From Microcaldota archaeon (GTDB lineage Archaea; Micrarchaeota; Micrarchaeia; Anstonellales; Bilamarchaeaceae), in the NCBI GenBank assembly GCA_022627495.1, contig JAKEGJ010000024.1, forward strand, positions 1 through 64,000: a stretch of DNA of 64,000 nucleotides, read 5' to 3'. How positions within the stretch are numbered: the first letter of the stretch is position 1; the number at the start of each line of letters is the position of its first letter. Below the pieces are notes generated by a model. That model saw nothing but the letters and a program-made list of their open reading frames with translations. It did not search any database and was not told the DNA's origin. Shown piece by piece: positions 29,762-38,768 of the stretch. The translations under genes were made by a program, and so were the position numbers.

Positions 29762-29840
29762 CTAGGGTTACTGCTGTTTTCTCATTCCCTTGTTATTCGT
29801 GGCCATTCCCCGGTGTTCAAAGGGGACGCGGACGCCAGTA
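29762..29840 (+). repeat. 79-nt direct repeat, copy 2
   Basis: Appears identical to 29659-29737; period ~103 nt; boundaries may be off by 1. Confidence 0.9.
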
Positions 29841-29924
29841 TAGATAATGCCGCGTCGTCAGACAGACGCCCAAGCTTATCAAGGATGCTGGAAACGGGGA
29901 ACCGGAAACCCGGAACCCCCCGAA

Positions 29925-32489
29925 TCAGCCGCCCAGGCTCAGGCCCCCGCCGCCAGTAGTTGACGTGGTAGCGCACTGCGGAAGGTCGGGGATATAGGGC
30001 GTGCCGCTAAGGGGCAAAGTCCGGTCCATCAGCTGGAAAAGCCGCTTTCCGTCTGGGCAGAAGTTGTTCGGGCATCCGTTGCTCAGGTATATGAACGCCT
30101 CGACCTTGTTCTTGCCCGGGTCCGCCCTGCGCGGGAGGAACGGCACCTCGCACTCCTGCACGTACTGTATGAAATCCGTGTAGCCGTAGCACTCGTACGG
30201 CGGGTTCTTTTTTGGGTGTCCCCCTTCGCAGTGCGGGTCATCCTGGCCTTCGCTCGATGAGCAGTATGTGTCGTTCACGGCCCAGCTGAGCGAGAAGCCG
30301 TAGGCCCAGCAGTCGCCGTTCGAGACGCCGCTCGAGCACCGGGGGTGGTCCGCCGCCCTGGCTGTGCTTCCCCAGAAGCCGGCATACATGTTGCCGGCGA
30401 TGTATGCCGCAAAGAGGCTGTCCTTGTCAATGTCTCCGGCGCCCCAGTTCAGCTTGCCGCGGTTGCTGCTTATCCACGCTCGCGCGTCTCGGAGGGCCCC
30501 TTCCATCTTGAGCGTCCCCATGCAGATTGAATCCGCAGGGACGAACGGGTTGAAGCGGGGGTTGCATCCTTTGGCCCCGACAAGGCTGATGGTGTGGAAG
30601 CCGGAGCGGTTGAAGACGTCGAAATACGGGCCGTCCGCGCCGTCCGGGTTCATGGCCGCGGGCCAGAAGGTATAAGGAGGCTCGAGGCTCTGCATCAGCC
30701 CCACTGCGCAATAGCGCCAGTCCGGGGCGGAGCTCCCTGAATTTGGGGCGATGTCGAATGTGCAGTTGCCGTTGGGGAGGTCGTACATCTCGTCGTATGC
30801 CTTGTCGTAGCACTCGTCCTTGCCCGGGCCGGGCTCGAAGCAGCGGCCGTCGTCATAGCCCTGCCTGCAGACGCGCGCGGCGGAGCAGGGGTCGAAGCCG
30901 CTCTCTGTGAGCACGAACGCGCGCACGAGCATCGGGTCGAGGTTGCGGGCGCTCGCCCACTGGTTGATTTCCGGGAATGCTGTGCAGTAGCGTTCAGGCG
31001 GCACTCCGCTTGAAGGGCGAAGGCTCGGGAAAATGTCGCTCACCGGGCGGCTGGCATTCGCCAGAAGGCATGCGTCGCAGGTGAATAGCAGGGGCGCGGC
31101 CGCCCGGAGCTCGACGGTCTGCTGCTGCATGATGTCGCGGCCTGCGAAGCTGAACCCGCGCATGTAATCCATATTCAGGTTGGAGTTGCATGCGGTCCCG
31201 GATTCGTTGCCAAAGACAATCTGCTGCGGCGACGGGTTGCTTGCCCCGGGCCTGGAGTTGTTCGTGAATGCCTGGCAGCCGCCGTACCAGGCCCGCAGGC
31301 GCGATGTGGTCCTTCCCACGCCGCAGTCGGTGCAGTTGAGGGGATTGGTGACTCCGATTCCCCCTGAAGTGTTGAAGGAATATGCGGCAATGCCTATCAC
31401 GCCCCGCTGCTTTAGCGTCGTGACGCCGAATGGGAAGAAGGCGCCGTAGGCCGAGACGACGTCGCTCTCGGTCCAGTTGCACGAGTTGTCGACGTCGCTT
31501 GTCCCGGGGTCGAACAGGACGTAAGGTATTATCGTCGGCTTGCTCCAGTTGTAAAGGGCGTACATGGAGAAGTTCTTGGCCTGGAGCCTGACATTCCCCG
31601 CGTCGCAGGTATGCATGTATCTTCCGTTGATGCCGTATGCGACCAGGTCCACCTTGTCCCTGTCGGCGCTGAGCGCGTTCATGACGGCGTCGAGAGCCTC
31701 GAAATCGTTGATTTTGGGCGCAACGGCGATGAAGCAGTTTATCTTGTTGTTGGCGCGGTCGTTCCGGCATCCGCTGTCTATCGCCCGCACCTGGGCGGCG
31801 ACTTCCCCGGCCCTGCTCTTGTCGAAATCCATCTCGGTGACCGCTATGACCGGCCCGACAGGGCCGCTGGAAAGCCTTCCGAGGAAGAGGTCGTCGCCCT
31901 CCGTTCCCCAGATTTCGCTGATGCTGGCGGTGCGGCTGATGTTGATGTTCGTTCCGTTGCTGTAGAATATGTATACGGGGATGATGTCCTTGCTCAGGAA
32001 GCACATGGCGCGCATGGCATCAGGGCGCAGGTACGGCGTCACGTTGTCGCCGACAAGCCACATGACGGCCATGTTCAGGCGGTCCGAGCACTGGGTGTTG
32101 GCGGCGCCGAAATCGCCGAATGTCGGGCCCTGGCCTATCATGAAAGGCCGCACGGAGAGGCTCGGGTCTCCCGTGTTGTTGTAGTTGTCATACTTCGCCA
32201 GCTGCTCGGGGGTGCAGTTCTTGTCATAGTAGCAGTAGCCGCCTATCAGGTTTGTGAGGGGGCCGAAGATGTTGGTGCCGTTCTTGCAGACCATGCACCA
32301 GCAGCTTCCGGGCTTGCAGAACTCTGCCATGGACGAATTGAATATCGCCACCCGGCTGAGGTTGTTGCGGTAATCCTGCTCGAAGAGAGAGGAGCCGCCG
32401 TTAAGCTTCTGCAGGCAGCCCGGAAGGATTAATGACACGCAAAGGAGCGCCAGAAGCGCCGGTATGAAGACTGCTGGTCTCATGGACAC
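29925..32489 (-). CDS. Secreted lipoprotein with SLT-like lytic transglycosylase domain
   Basis: Signal LLALLCVSLILPGC; ARNLDPMLVRAFVLTESGFDPCSA (catalytic Glu), YCAVGLMQS, FNPFVPADSICMGTLKMEGAL, AAYIAGNMYAGF. Confidence 0.75.
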   Translation of the reverse strand: MSMRPAVFIPALLALLCVSLILPGCLQKLNGGSSLFEQDYRNNLSRVAIFNSSMAEFCKPGSCWCMVCKNGTNIFGPLTNLIGGYCYYDKNCTPEQLAKYDNYNNTGDPSLSVRPFMIGQGPTFGDFGAANTQCSDRLNMAVMWLVGDNVTPYLRPDAMRAMCFLSKDIIPVYIFYSNGTNINISRTASISEIWGTEGDDLFLGRLSSGPVGPVIAVTEMDFDKSRAGEVAAQVRAIDSGCRNDRANNKINCFIAVAPKINDFEALDAVMNALSADRDKVDLVAYGINGRYMHTCDAGNVRLQAKNFSMYALYNWSKPTIIPYVLFDPGTSDVDNSCNWTESDVVSAYGAFFPFGVTTLKQRGVIGIAAYSFNTSGGIGVTNPLNCTDCGVGRTTSRLRAWYGGCQAFTNNSRPGASNPSPQQIVFGNESGTACNSNLNMDYMRGFSFAGRDIMQQQTVELRAAAPLLFTCDACLLANASRPVSDIFPSLRPSSGVPPERYCTAFPEINQWASARNLDPMLVRAFVLTESGFDPCSAARVCRQGYDDGRCFEPGPGKDECYDKAYDEMYDLPNGNCTFDIAPNSGSSAPDWRYCAVGLMQSLEPPYTFWPAAMNPDGADGPYFDVFNRSGFHTISLVGAKGCNPRFNPFVPADSICMGTLKMEGALRDARAWISSNRGKLNWGAGDIDKDSLFAAYIAGNMYAGFWGSTARAADHPRCSSGVSNGDCWAYGFSLSWAVNDTYCSSSEGQDDPHCEGGHPKKNPPYECYGYTDFIQYVQECEVPFLPRRADPGKNKVEAFIYLSNGCPNNFCPDGKRLFQLMDRTLPLSGTPYIPDLPQCATTSTTGGGGLSLGG

Positions 32490-32543
32490 CGATGGGAATT
32501 AGCCCGTTCGATAATTTAAACATTTGTTCTTGCCGGATTGCGC

Positions 32544-33722
32544 TCATTCCGGAGGCTGGTTCCCTGCCCTCGCCACCTTGAGCTGGAACGCCTTCCTTGC
32601 CTGTTGGCCCACGGCCGGCTTTATTGCCGGGGATTGCCCAGGAATACGGGGAGCGCGTCGGGGTGCCTCGGCCTGGCCCGGATTCGCCAGTATTGGGGGC
32701 TCGGCATTGGCATTGGGATTGTGAATGGATTTGCGCGCATGGGGGGCGAGACGGCCGGCTGCGCGGAGAAGGCAGTCTGAAAAAGCCGCTGCTGTGCAGG
32801 CGGCCCGCAGAAGCAGGCCGGAGAATGGAATGGGAAACGAAAACCGGCTGGGGCCAGGCTGGGGCATCGGAGTATCCCCTTGCCCGGAAGGGACTGCATT
32901 TATGGATTGGGCAGAAGGAAGGCTGGCGGATATGCCGAGCTGGTGACCGTCCCGGCGGGCACGGGAGCCGGATGGGACGAGTTCTGAGGAATTCCATTCT
33001 TGATGCCCGGGGCGCGGACCGGCATCCGGCACGCGGGAGGCATGAGGATGGTGCCCGGAAAGCCCAGTTGGCAGGCCGGGAATGATGCTGGGGGCATCCG
33101 CAAACGTCTGGGGTTCCGGCTTCGCGCCCATCATTTGCCCGTATGGATTGCGCCAATCCGCTGGCCGGCCCTCGGCTATGGCCGCCAAATTGCCTAAGAA
33201 CCCGGGATTTTCCCGGATATGCGAATCCCTGATGCGTGCTGGGAAGGGGAATGCCATGTCTCCATAGCTGTGCGGATGGCCAAGGCCAAATGCCATGAAA
33301 CCGGACCCGGTTCCGCGGCCAGGGGCCACGTAGCCAGGGGGTTCGTCGAATGCATGCCCATGCAGATGTGAGCCGGAGCATCTGAGCGCCAGGTTCCGGA
33401 TTTCGCCGCTAAGGATTGGGTTGGAGCAGTGCTCGAGAGGAGACGAGTGTGAGACCGAAGGGGCCCGCTGGTGCATGGTGTTCCGGTTCAAGCCGCCGGT
33501 CACCTGGTCCGCCCGCAAGCCGCGCCTCCCGCTCTTGTTGTATGCGTACTTGTGAAGCAGGGGATTCTTGAATGAGAGATGGGGCTTGTATTCTGGGAGG
33601 ATCTCCCGGCGTTCGGAGAGCATGGGCTTCGCTGCCGCCATCCCCCGCCACGTTCTTTCCTCCCGCCTTAGAGAGGTAGTCCTATGATTGAGGATTCTCA
33701 TCGTAAGGGAAAACAAAGCCAT
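32544..33722 (-). CDS. Low-complexity Pro/Gly/Ser/His-rich, probably disordered protein
   Basis: 392 aa ORF filling the gap between two same-strand genes; coding status not certain. Confidence 0.45.
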   Translation of the reverse strand: MALFSLTMRILNHRTTSLRREERTWRGMAAAKPMLSERREILPEYKPHLSFKNPLLHKYAYNKSGRRGLRADQVTGGLNRNTMHQRAPSVSHSSPLEHCSNPILSGEIRNLALRCSGSHLHGHAFDEPPGYVAPGRGTGSGFMAFGLGHPHSYGDMAFPFPARIRDSHIRENPGFLGNLAAIAEGRPADWRNPYGQMMGAKPEPQTFADAPSIIPGLPTGLSGHHPHASRVPDAGPRPGHQEWNSSELVPSGSRARRDGHQLGISASLPSAQSINAVPSGQGDTPMPQPGPSRFSFPIPFSGLLLRAACTAAAFSDCLLRAAGRLAPHARKSIHNPNANAEPPILANPGQAEAPRRAPRIPGQSPAIKPAVGQQARKAFQLKVARAGNQPPE

Positions 33723-33870
33723 GTTTTTAAATTTAATGCAGCGGCTTACGCTTCAAGACGTAGGATTTTCACGACAGGAAACGTAATGGGCGTCATGGGC
33801 AGGAACCCCGGGGGATATTCTGGGAAGAAAAGAGGTAAAATATAGAAAAATATGAAAGAAAAAGGGAAAA

Positions 33871-36800
33871 TCAGACCATGTTCTTGCCGCAGGAGGGGCA
33901 TTTCTGGTACCTGCTCCCCCTCGCGCCGCAGTGCGCGCAGCGGACGTCCCATGCCATCTGGCCGGGCTTCATCAGCCTGGACATGCCATCCGACATGTTT
34001 TTCACGCTGCGCTTCATGCCCGCCCCGACGCTCACGCTCTGCCCGTGCTTGGCTGCGGCCACGCGCTCGGATATCATCTTGGGTATGCCGAGCGTTATCG
34101 CCGCGAAGTGGATTGGCGTCATGAACCTGCCCTGGGGCGTCTGGAGGCTGCTGAAGTTCATCATCTCCTGCAGCCTCTTTATGGCAAGCGACTCCGCCGA
34201 CACGGTCCTCCGGACTGTGAGGTTGCTGGCCGCATCGTTGATGTCCTTCTGGTACCTGAACGCCGCGTCCTTCATCAGCTCGTGGGCCATGGGCGCGTCG
34301 AGGTGCTGGACGTTGCGGACGTCGTAGAACTTCTCGCGGGGGTTGGCATCGCCATACCTGCCCACGACAGCGACACCCTTGCGGACACGCATCGTATCCA
34401 TGGTGTCGGCTGAGAGGCCGAGCATGACCTCTTCTCCTGCCACCTGGGAGTGGCGCGCCTTGCCGCTGAAGCCGCTGAGCTTCTGCGCCCATTTCGAGCT
34501 GCTAAGCGAGAACGGGTTCGTCATCGCCTGCAGGGCTGATTGCACGCGCGGCTCGGTGTGGTAGAGCGTCCTGAACGGGTCCGTTGTGGTGTCCCACCGG
34601 CCTGCACGGCCGGACATCTCCTTCTGCGCGGCGCTGACAGGCGTTGCGAACCAGCTCATCACCTTGCGCGAGAGGTCCATCGGGAAGCCGTAGAGGGCGT
34701 TGAAGTTCCACATCGTGGTCTTGTCCATGTACGCCCCGATGTAATCCTTCTTCTTGAAGGTAAGGCCCGGGCCGTGCGAGAATAGGCCGGCATCGGCAGC
34801 CTGCGTGCTGTGCGAGGTGGAGTAGCCGAACGGCGAACGGTCGACAGTCCACTGGCGCGCCTGTATGAACGCGCCGTGCATCGCCGCGTAGTCGCGGTAG
34901 GCCGCAGCCTCCTTGGGCGAAAGCTTGTCCATGTCCTGGCCCGAGAGTATCCTCCGCGTCAGCTCGTTCGAGTGGATGCTGTACGCGCCGCCGACCGCGG
35001 CTATGCCGTACGAGGTGTCCAGTACCGGGCCTGCGGACTTGATGGCCACTTTCGAGACCATGTCCATGCTGGAAAGGCCGAGGTTGCGGAAAGGAGTCGC
35101 GGCCCTCATCAGCTCCGGCGCCTCCACACCGAACATGCGGAACACGGACGGCGCAACCGGGGTGACCTGGCGCTTCGCCTCCACGGTCACCGAGCTGTGC
35201 TTCCAGAAGCTGTCGTAGTCGTGCGTCCTGGTGCCGTATTCCCAGAGGACTGCGCCGAGAACCTTCTCCTTCTCGTAGTTGTGGACGCCGCCCTCCTTGG
35301 CCCATTTCACGACAGACTCCATGAACGACTTCCATTCGCCCGGGTCCTTGGTCTGGCGGAGCTTGTTGAACTGGGAGGAGAGGTCGTCCCTGCTCCCGAA
35401 TGTGATGGCAACGTCTTCAGGCACGAATGGCCGGAGCTGTCCCTTGTCGTCGCGGAGGGCCGCCTGGCCCGCCATGACGCGGTCCATGTCGCTCAGTATC
35501 ATGCCCTTCTTGTAGTAGGCGTATCCGCCTTCCTGCAGGAGGACCATTGCCCGGTTCGACTTCGCTATGTCGTCATAGGTCACAGGCTTGCTGATAACGG
35601 CCTTGTATTCCTTGTCGTACTTCAGGAGCAGGTCCTTGAAGTGCGAGAGGTCCTTCGAGCTTGTGAGGTCCATGCCGCGGACAAACTTCAAATCGTCGTG
35701 GCTGGCCGGAAGCTTCTTGTCTTCCATCGCTTTTTCCAGGAAGCCGGCCATTATGTTGCCGTAGAACTTCACGGATTCCCTGGTCGTGCCGTAGGCGTTG
35801 TGGCCGAACTGGGAGTTGAACCTCACTTCCAGGTCCTCTACGAGCGCCTTGGTGACCGCGAGCTTCTTTATCGCCTGGGCCTCCTGCTCGCCGCTCATGC
35901 TGGCATAGCCGGGCAGGCGCTTGACCTGCGCCTCCACCACCGGGTCGGCGTAGGTTATGTTGCCCCTTGTGACGCGGGCTTCGAGCCATGCGCCTATCGA
36001 GGCTATCTCCCTTATGTCCACGTTTGTCGTGTAGCGCCCTTTCAGGTCGACCTTGGTGGCGTTCTTGGGGAGCCCCAGCTCCACATCCGCGTTCCACCAC
36101 GTCATCCTTCCGGTCTTCTTGTCCATCTCGCCGCTGCGCGGCAGGTTGCCGCCGTACATGAATTCGACGAGCTGGGATATGGAAGCGTTCTCGATGCTGG
36201 TGGAGAGCTTCCGGTTGCTGGCGTATTTGGCGAACTCCGCCCGCCCTTCGGAAGTGAAGAGGGAAACCAGGTCCTGCCGGTTCCTCTCCGAGACCTTCTT
36301 GAGTTCAGCGGCGTTCCTCATGTGCTCGGGAAGGAGCTCCATGGTCCCTGCCGCCGCAGGGTCGAGGCCTGCAAGGCGGTTGGCTATCTTGAGCCGGGCT
36401 CCCAGCAGCTCTTCGGCGATGCCGCCGTTGAGGTAGCCGTTCGCGCCGTCATAGACCATCGTGCGGAAAACCATGGTCTCCAGTATCTGGTTGCCCCGGA
36501 GCGTTTCGCCGCCGACGTGGCAGACGTAGGCATTGTCCTTTGCCATCCCGCCGGTCGAAACGGCCAGCTTCACGCGGTTCTGCTCCTCGAGCGCCTGCTG
36601 GAGGAGTATCATCTTCACGTGCTCCGGCTGCGCCGAGGCCTCTATCGTATCGAGGCGCCTCGTGAAGTTGACCATCTGGTGGTCTATGTCCGCGTGGAAC
36701 TTGCCTGCGACGCCCATGAGCGCGGTCAGCTTCTCCTGCGCGCTAAGGGCGGGGTTGGAGAGGTGGCGTTTTATTTCCGCCTCGGCCTGCAGGAGCGACT

Positions 36801-38640
36801 CGCGCTGCGCCTGGCTCATCGCAGAGTAGCCGGTCACCTTGAGGATGTCCACGTCCTTGTGCCCGAGTTGGGCGAGCTCCTCTTCGCTCATCCGGACGTT
36901 GATGCCCATCTTCTTGTATATCTGGCGGAGGACGTAGCGCATTTCGTCGTTGAGCGCTTCGTTCCGGAGCGTCTTGTAGAGGTGGGCCATCCGATCGTTC
37001 ACCGGGAACATTGTGCCCACGACCACTTCGGACGGGTGCTTCTGGAGCCAGTTGGCGGCCCATGCGGCCGTCTGCGAGGTCTTGCCCCTCGCCTCGAGCT
37101 CCTCCATCGCGTGCTTGCCGCCAAGCATCTCCATCGTGGTCCTCGCGGTCGCGCGCGCAAGGTGCGGCGTTTCGGTGGCTATCGACTTGGTCATCCTGCC
37201 CATTATGCGGCCGGTCCTGACCATGGAGTCGGTGCCCGCCATGACGACGCCGCTCAGTATCGCGTAGCGGTTCGCGCCGTAGAACTTGCCGAGGGTGCTT
37301 GTCAGGCGGTAGTGCGCCGCGCTCCGCTTCCCGTATTCGGGGTGGGCTGTGAGCACCTCGAGCTGCTTGAACGTCGCTGCGCCGTAGAAGTAATCGCGGA
37401 TTGTCATGGCCATGAGGGCCTGCCTGCCTCCTGCGGCTTCAAGGCCCGCGAGTATCTGGGCCACGAGCTTGTGCTCCGCGTCGCCGTAGTGGTACGGGAG
37501 CGTCCGGGCAAGGGACGCAAGCTCGCTTCCGCGCATGCCAAGTGACATGCCCGCAGTCACGAGCGAGCTGGCTATGCGCTGGTTCTCGGCCACGTCGCCG
37601 GCCGCGCGGTCGGCTGCCGTTCCGCGCTGGGCGCGTATATCGCTCTGGAGCCGGTCGTGCTCGGAGTTGCCGGCGAACTTGCCCTGCATCACCGCCCTGC
37701 TCGCTTCCACTGCCGCGGCCGCGGTCCTCATCTTGTCCTTGGCCGATTTCTTCATCTCCGTGTAGCCGAACGGCGCGAGTATCTGGCCGCTTGCGGTCAC
37801 GCCCTTGGGCGTCGGGAGCCTCGGCGTGGTGATGTCAAGGAGCGTTATGGGCGATTTGCCCGAGAAGTAAAGCGATGCCAGCAGGAGCCCCATTATCATG
37901 AAGATGCCCACGCATGGCAGGGCGCCTCCCTGGAGATTGCTGCCCGCGCCGCCCGCATCGGCGACGCCGTTTATGAAGTTCCGCAGGTCCTGCGCGAACT
38001 GGGTCGCAGGAGTGACATTGGCGTTCGTGTATTCGTATTCGGCCGAGCTCTCGCTTACCGGCTGGTCCGGAAGCGGGACGAATGTGGCGCGTATGTAGGC
38101 CTTGTTGGACAGGCCGACATCAGGGCCGATGTCGCACTGGGCGTAATAATAGTTGGTCGCTATCATGTCTCCGGTAGTCGGGTCCGGGCGGTATGCCACG
38201 CCCACCTGGTTCGCCACTATGTCGCTGCAGCCGGGAAGGACGGTCCACTGGCCGCGGTACGAGTTCCCCATGGGGTTGAAGGATTCAACGACGAAATGCG
38301 CATTCTGCAGGGACGTCAGGTTCATCGTATAGTCCCTGGAGGCTGCGGTCCGCTCGAGCGACTTCTGCTCTATGCAGCTCATGCGGTTGGCCGCGCCTGC
38401 GCACTCCTGGACTATCTGTTCCATTACAGTGCGTATGTCCGTGCCGCCGGTGCTTGTCGCCGGCTCGAAGACCAGGACGCTGATGTTGAGGAGAGTGCCC
38501 GCGTCGTTGGCGGGGGTTATTATGACCTGGCTCTCCTTCAGGCTTTCCTGAGGGAAAAGCTCGTCTGCGAAAGCTGCGCCGCCAAGCAGCACGAGCACCA
38601 AAGCGCCCAAAACGAATTTCAATCCTGTCATACCGAACAC
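33871..38640 (-). CDS. Giant membrane protein: secreted N-domain, TM, ~1300 aa alpha-rich region, C-terminal zinc ribbon
   Basis: Signal MFGMTGLKFVLGALVLVLLGGAAFA; TM LPCVGIFMIMGLLLASLYFSG; C-terminus CAHCGARGSRYQKCPSCGKNMV; 1589 codons open. Confidence 0.9.
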   Translation of the reverse strand: MFGMTGLKFVLGALVLVLLGGAAFADELFPQESLKESQVIITPANDAGTLLNISVLVFEPATSTGGTDIRTVMEQIVQECAGAANRMSCIEQKSLERTAASRDYTMNLTSLQNAHFVVESFNPMGNSYRGQWTVLPGCSDIVANQVGVAYRPDPTTGDMIATNYYYAQCDIGPDVGLSNKAYIRATFVPLPDQPVSESSAEYEYTNANVTPATQFAQDLRNFINGVADAGGAGSNLQGGALPCVGIFMIMGLLLASLYFSGKSPITLLDITTPRLPTPKGVTASGQILAPFGYTEMKKSAKDKMRTAAAAVEASRAVMQGKFAGNSEHDRLQSDIRAQRGTAADRAAGDVAENQRIASSLVTAGMSLGMRGSELASLARTLPYHYGDAEHKLVAQILAGLEAAGGRQALMAMTIRDYFYGAATFKQLEVLTAHPEYGKRSAAHYRLTSTLGKFYGANRYAILSGVVMAGTDSMVRTGRIMGRMTKSIATETPHLARATARTTMEMLGGKHAMEELEARGKTSQTAAWAANWLQKHPSEVVVGTMFPVNDRMAHLYKTLRNEALNDEMRYVLRQIYKKMGINVRMSEEELAQLGHKDVDILKVTGYSAMSQAQRESLLQAEAEIKRHLSNPALSAQEKLTALMGVAGKFHADIDHQMVNFTRRLDTIEASAQPEHVKMILLQQALEEQNRVKLAVSTGGMAKDNAYVCHVGGETLRGNQILETMVFRTMVYDGANGYLNGGIAEELLGARLKIANRLAGLDPAAAGTMELLPEHMRNAAELKKVSERNRQDLVSLFTSEGRAEFAKYASNRKLSTSIENASISQLVEFMYGGNLPRSGEMDKKTGRMTWWNADVELGLPKNATKVDLKGRYTTNVDIREIASIGAWLEARVTRGNITYADPVVEAQVKRLPGYASMSGEQEAQAIKKLAVTKALVEDLEVRFNSQFGHNAYGTTRESVKFYGNIMAGFLEKAMEDKKLPASHDDLKFVRGMDLTSSKDLSHFKDLLLKYDKEYKAVISKPVTYDDIAKSNRAMVLLQEGGYAYYKKGMILSDMDRVMAGQAALRDDKGQLRPFVPEDVAITFGSRDDLSSQFNKLRQTKDPGEWKSFMESVVKWAKEGGVHNYEKEKVLGAVLWEYGTRTHDYDSFWKHSSVTVEAKRQVTPVAPSVFRMFGVEAPELMRAATPFRNLGLSSMDMVSKVAIKSAGPVLDTSYGIAAVGGAYSIHSNELTRRILSGQDMDKLSPKEAAAYRDYAAMHGAFIQARQWTVDRSPFGYSTSHSTQAADAGLFSHGPGLTFKKKDYIGAYMDKTTMWNFNALYGFPMDLSRKVMSWFATPVSAAQKEMSGRAGRWDTTTDPFRTLYHTEPRVQSALQAMTNPFSLSSSKWAQKLSGFSGKARHSQVAGEEVMLGLSADTMDTMRVRKGVAVVGRYGDANPREKFYDVRNVQHLDAPMAHELMKDAAFRYQKDINDAASNLTVRRTVSAESLAIKRLQEMMNFSSLQTPQGRFMTPIHFAAITLGIPKMISERVAAAKHGQSVSVGAGMKRSVKNMSDGMSRLMKPGQMAWDVRCAHCGARGSRYQKCPSCGKNMV

Positions 38641-38715
38641 CTAATCACAACTGCTAATATCGCGCTTTTCCCGCTTTATAAAGGTTTAGGTTCATAGTAT
38701 CCATGAAAAATACAA

Positions 38716-38736
38716 AAACTACAAGATTTGTAGTTT
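38716..38736. promoter_or_regulatory. Perfect 9-3-9 palindrome in a divergent promoter region
   Basis: AAACTACAA-GAT-TTGTAGTTT. Confidence 0.75.
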
Positions 38737-38768
38737 ATTGTTATAAAAACATGTTCAAGGTGGTATGA

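Noticed and set aside
31611-32432. 273-aa + strand ORF
   Set aside because: Antisense to the SLT lipoprotein, composition-biased.
32401-33381. 326-aa minus-strand ORF overlapping the disordered ORF
   Set aside because: Overlaps the SLT lipoprotein gene start and shows no signal, domain or start context; the 392-aa frame fits the gap better.
34810-37545. 911-aa ORF on the + strand
   Set aside because: Entirely antisense to the 1589-aa gene; composition (H, R, V, A, L repeats) is the mirror of high-GC codon usage, with no domain logic.
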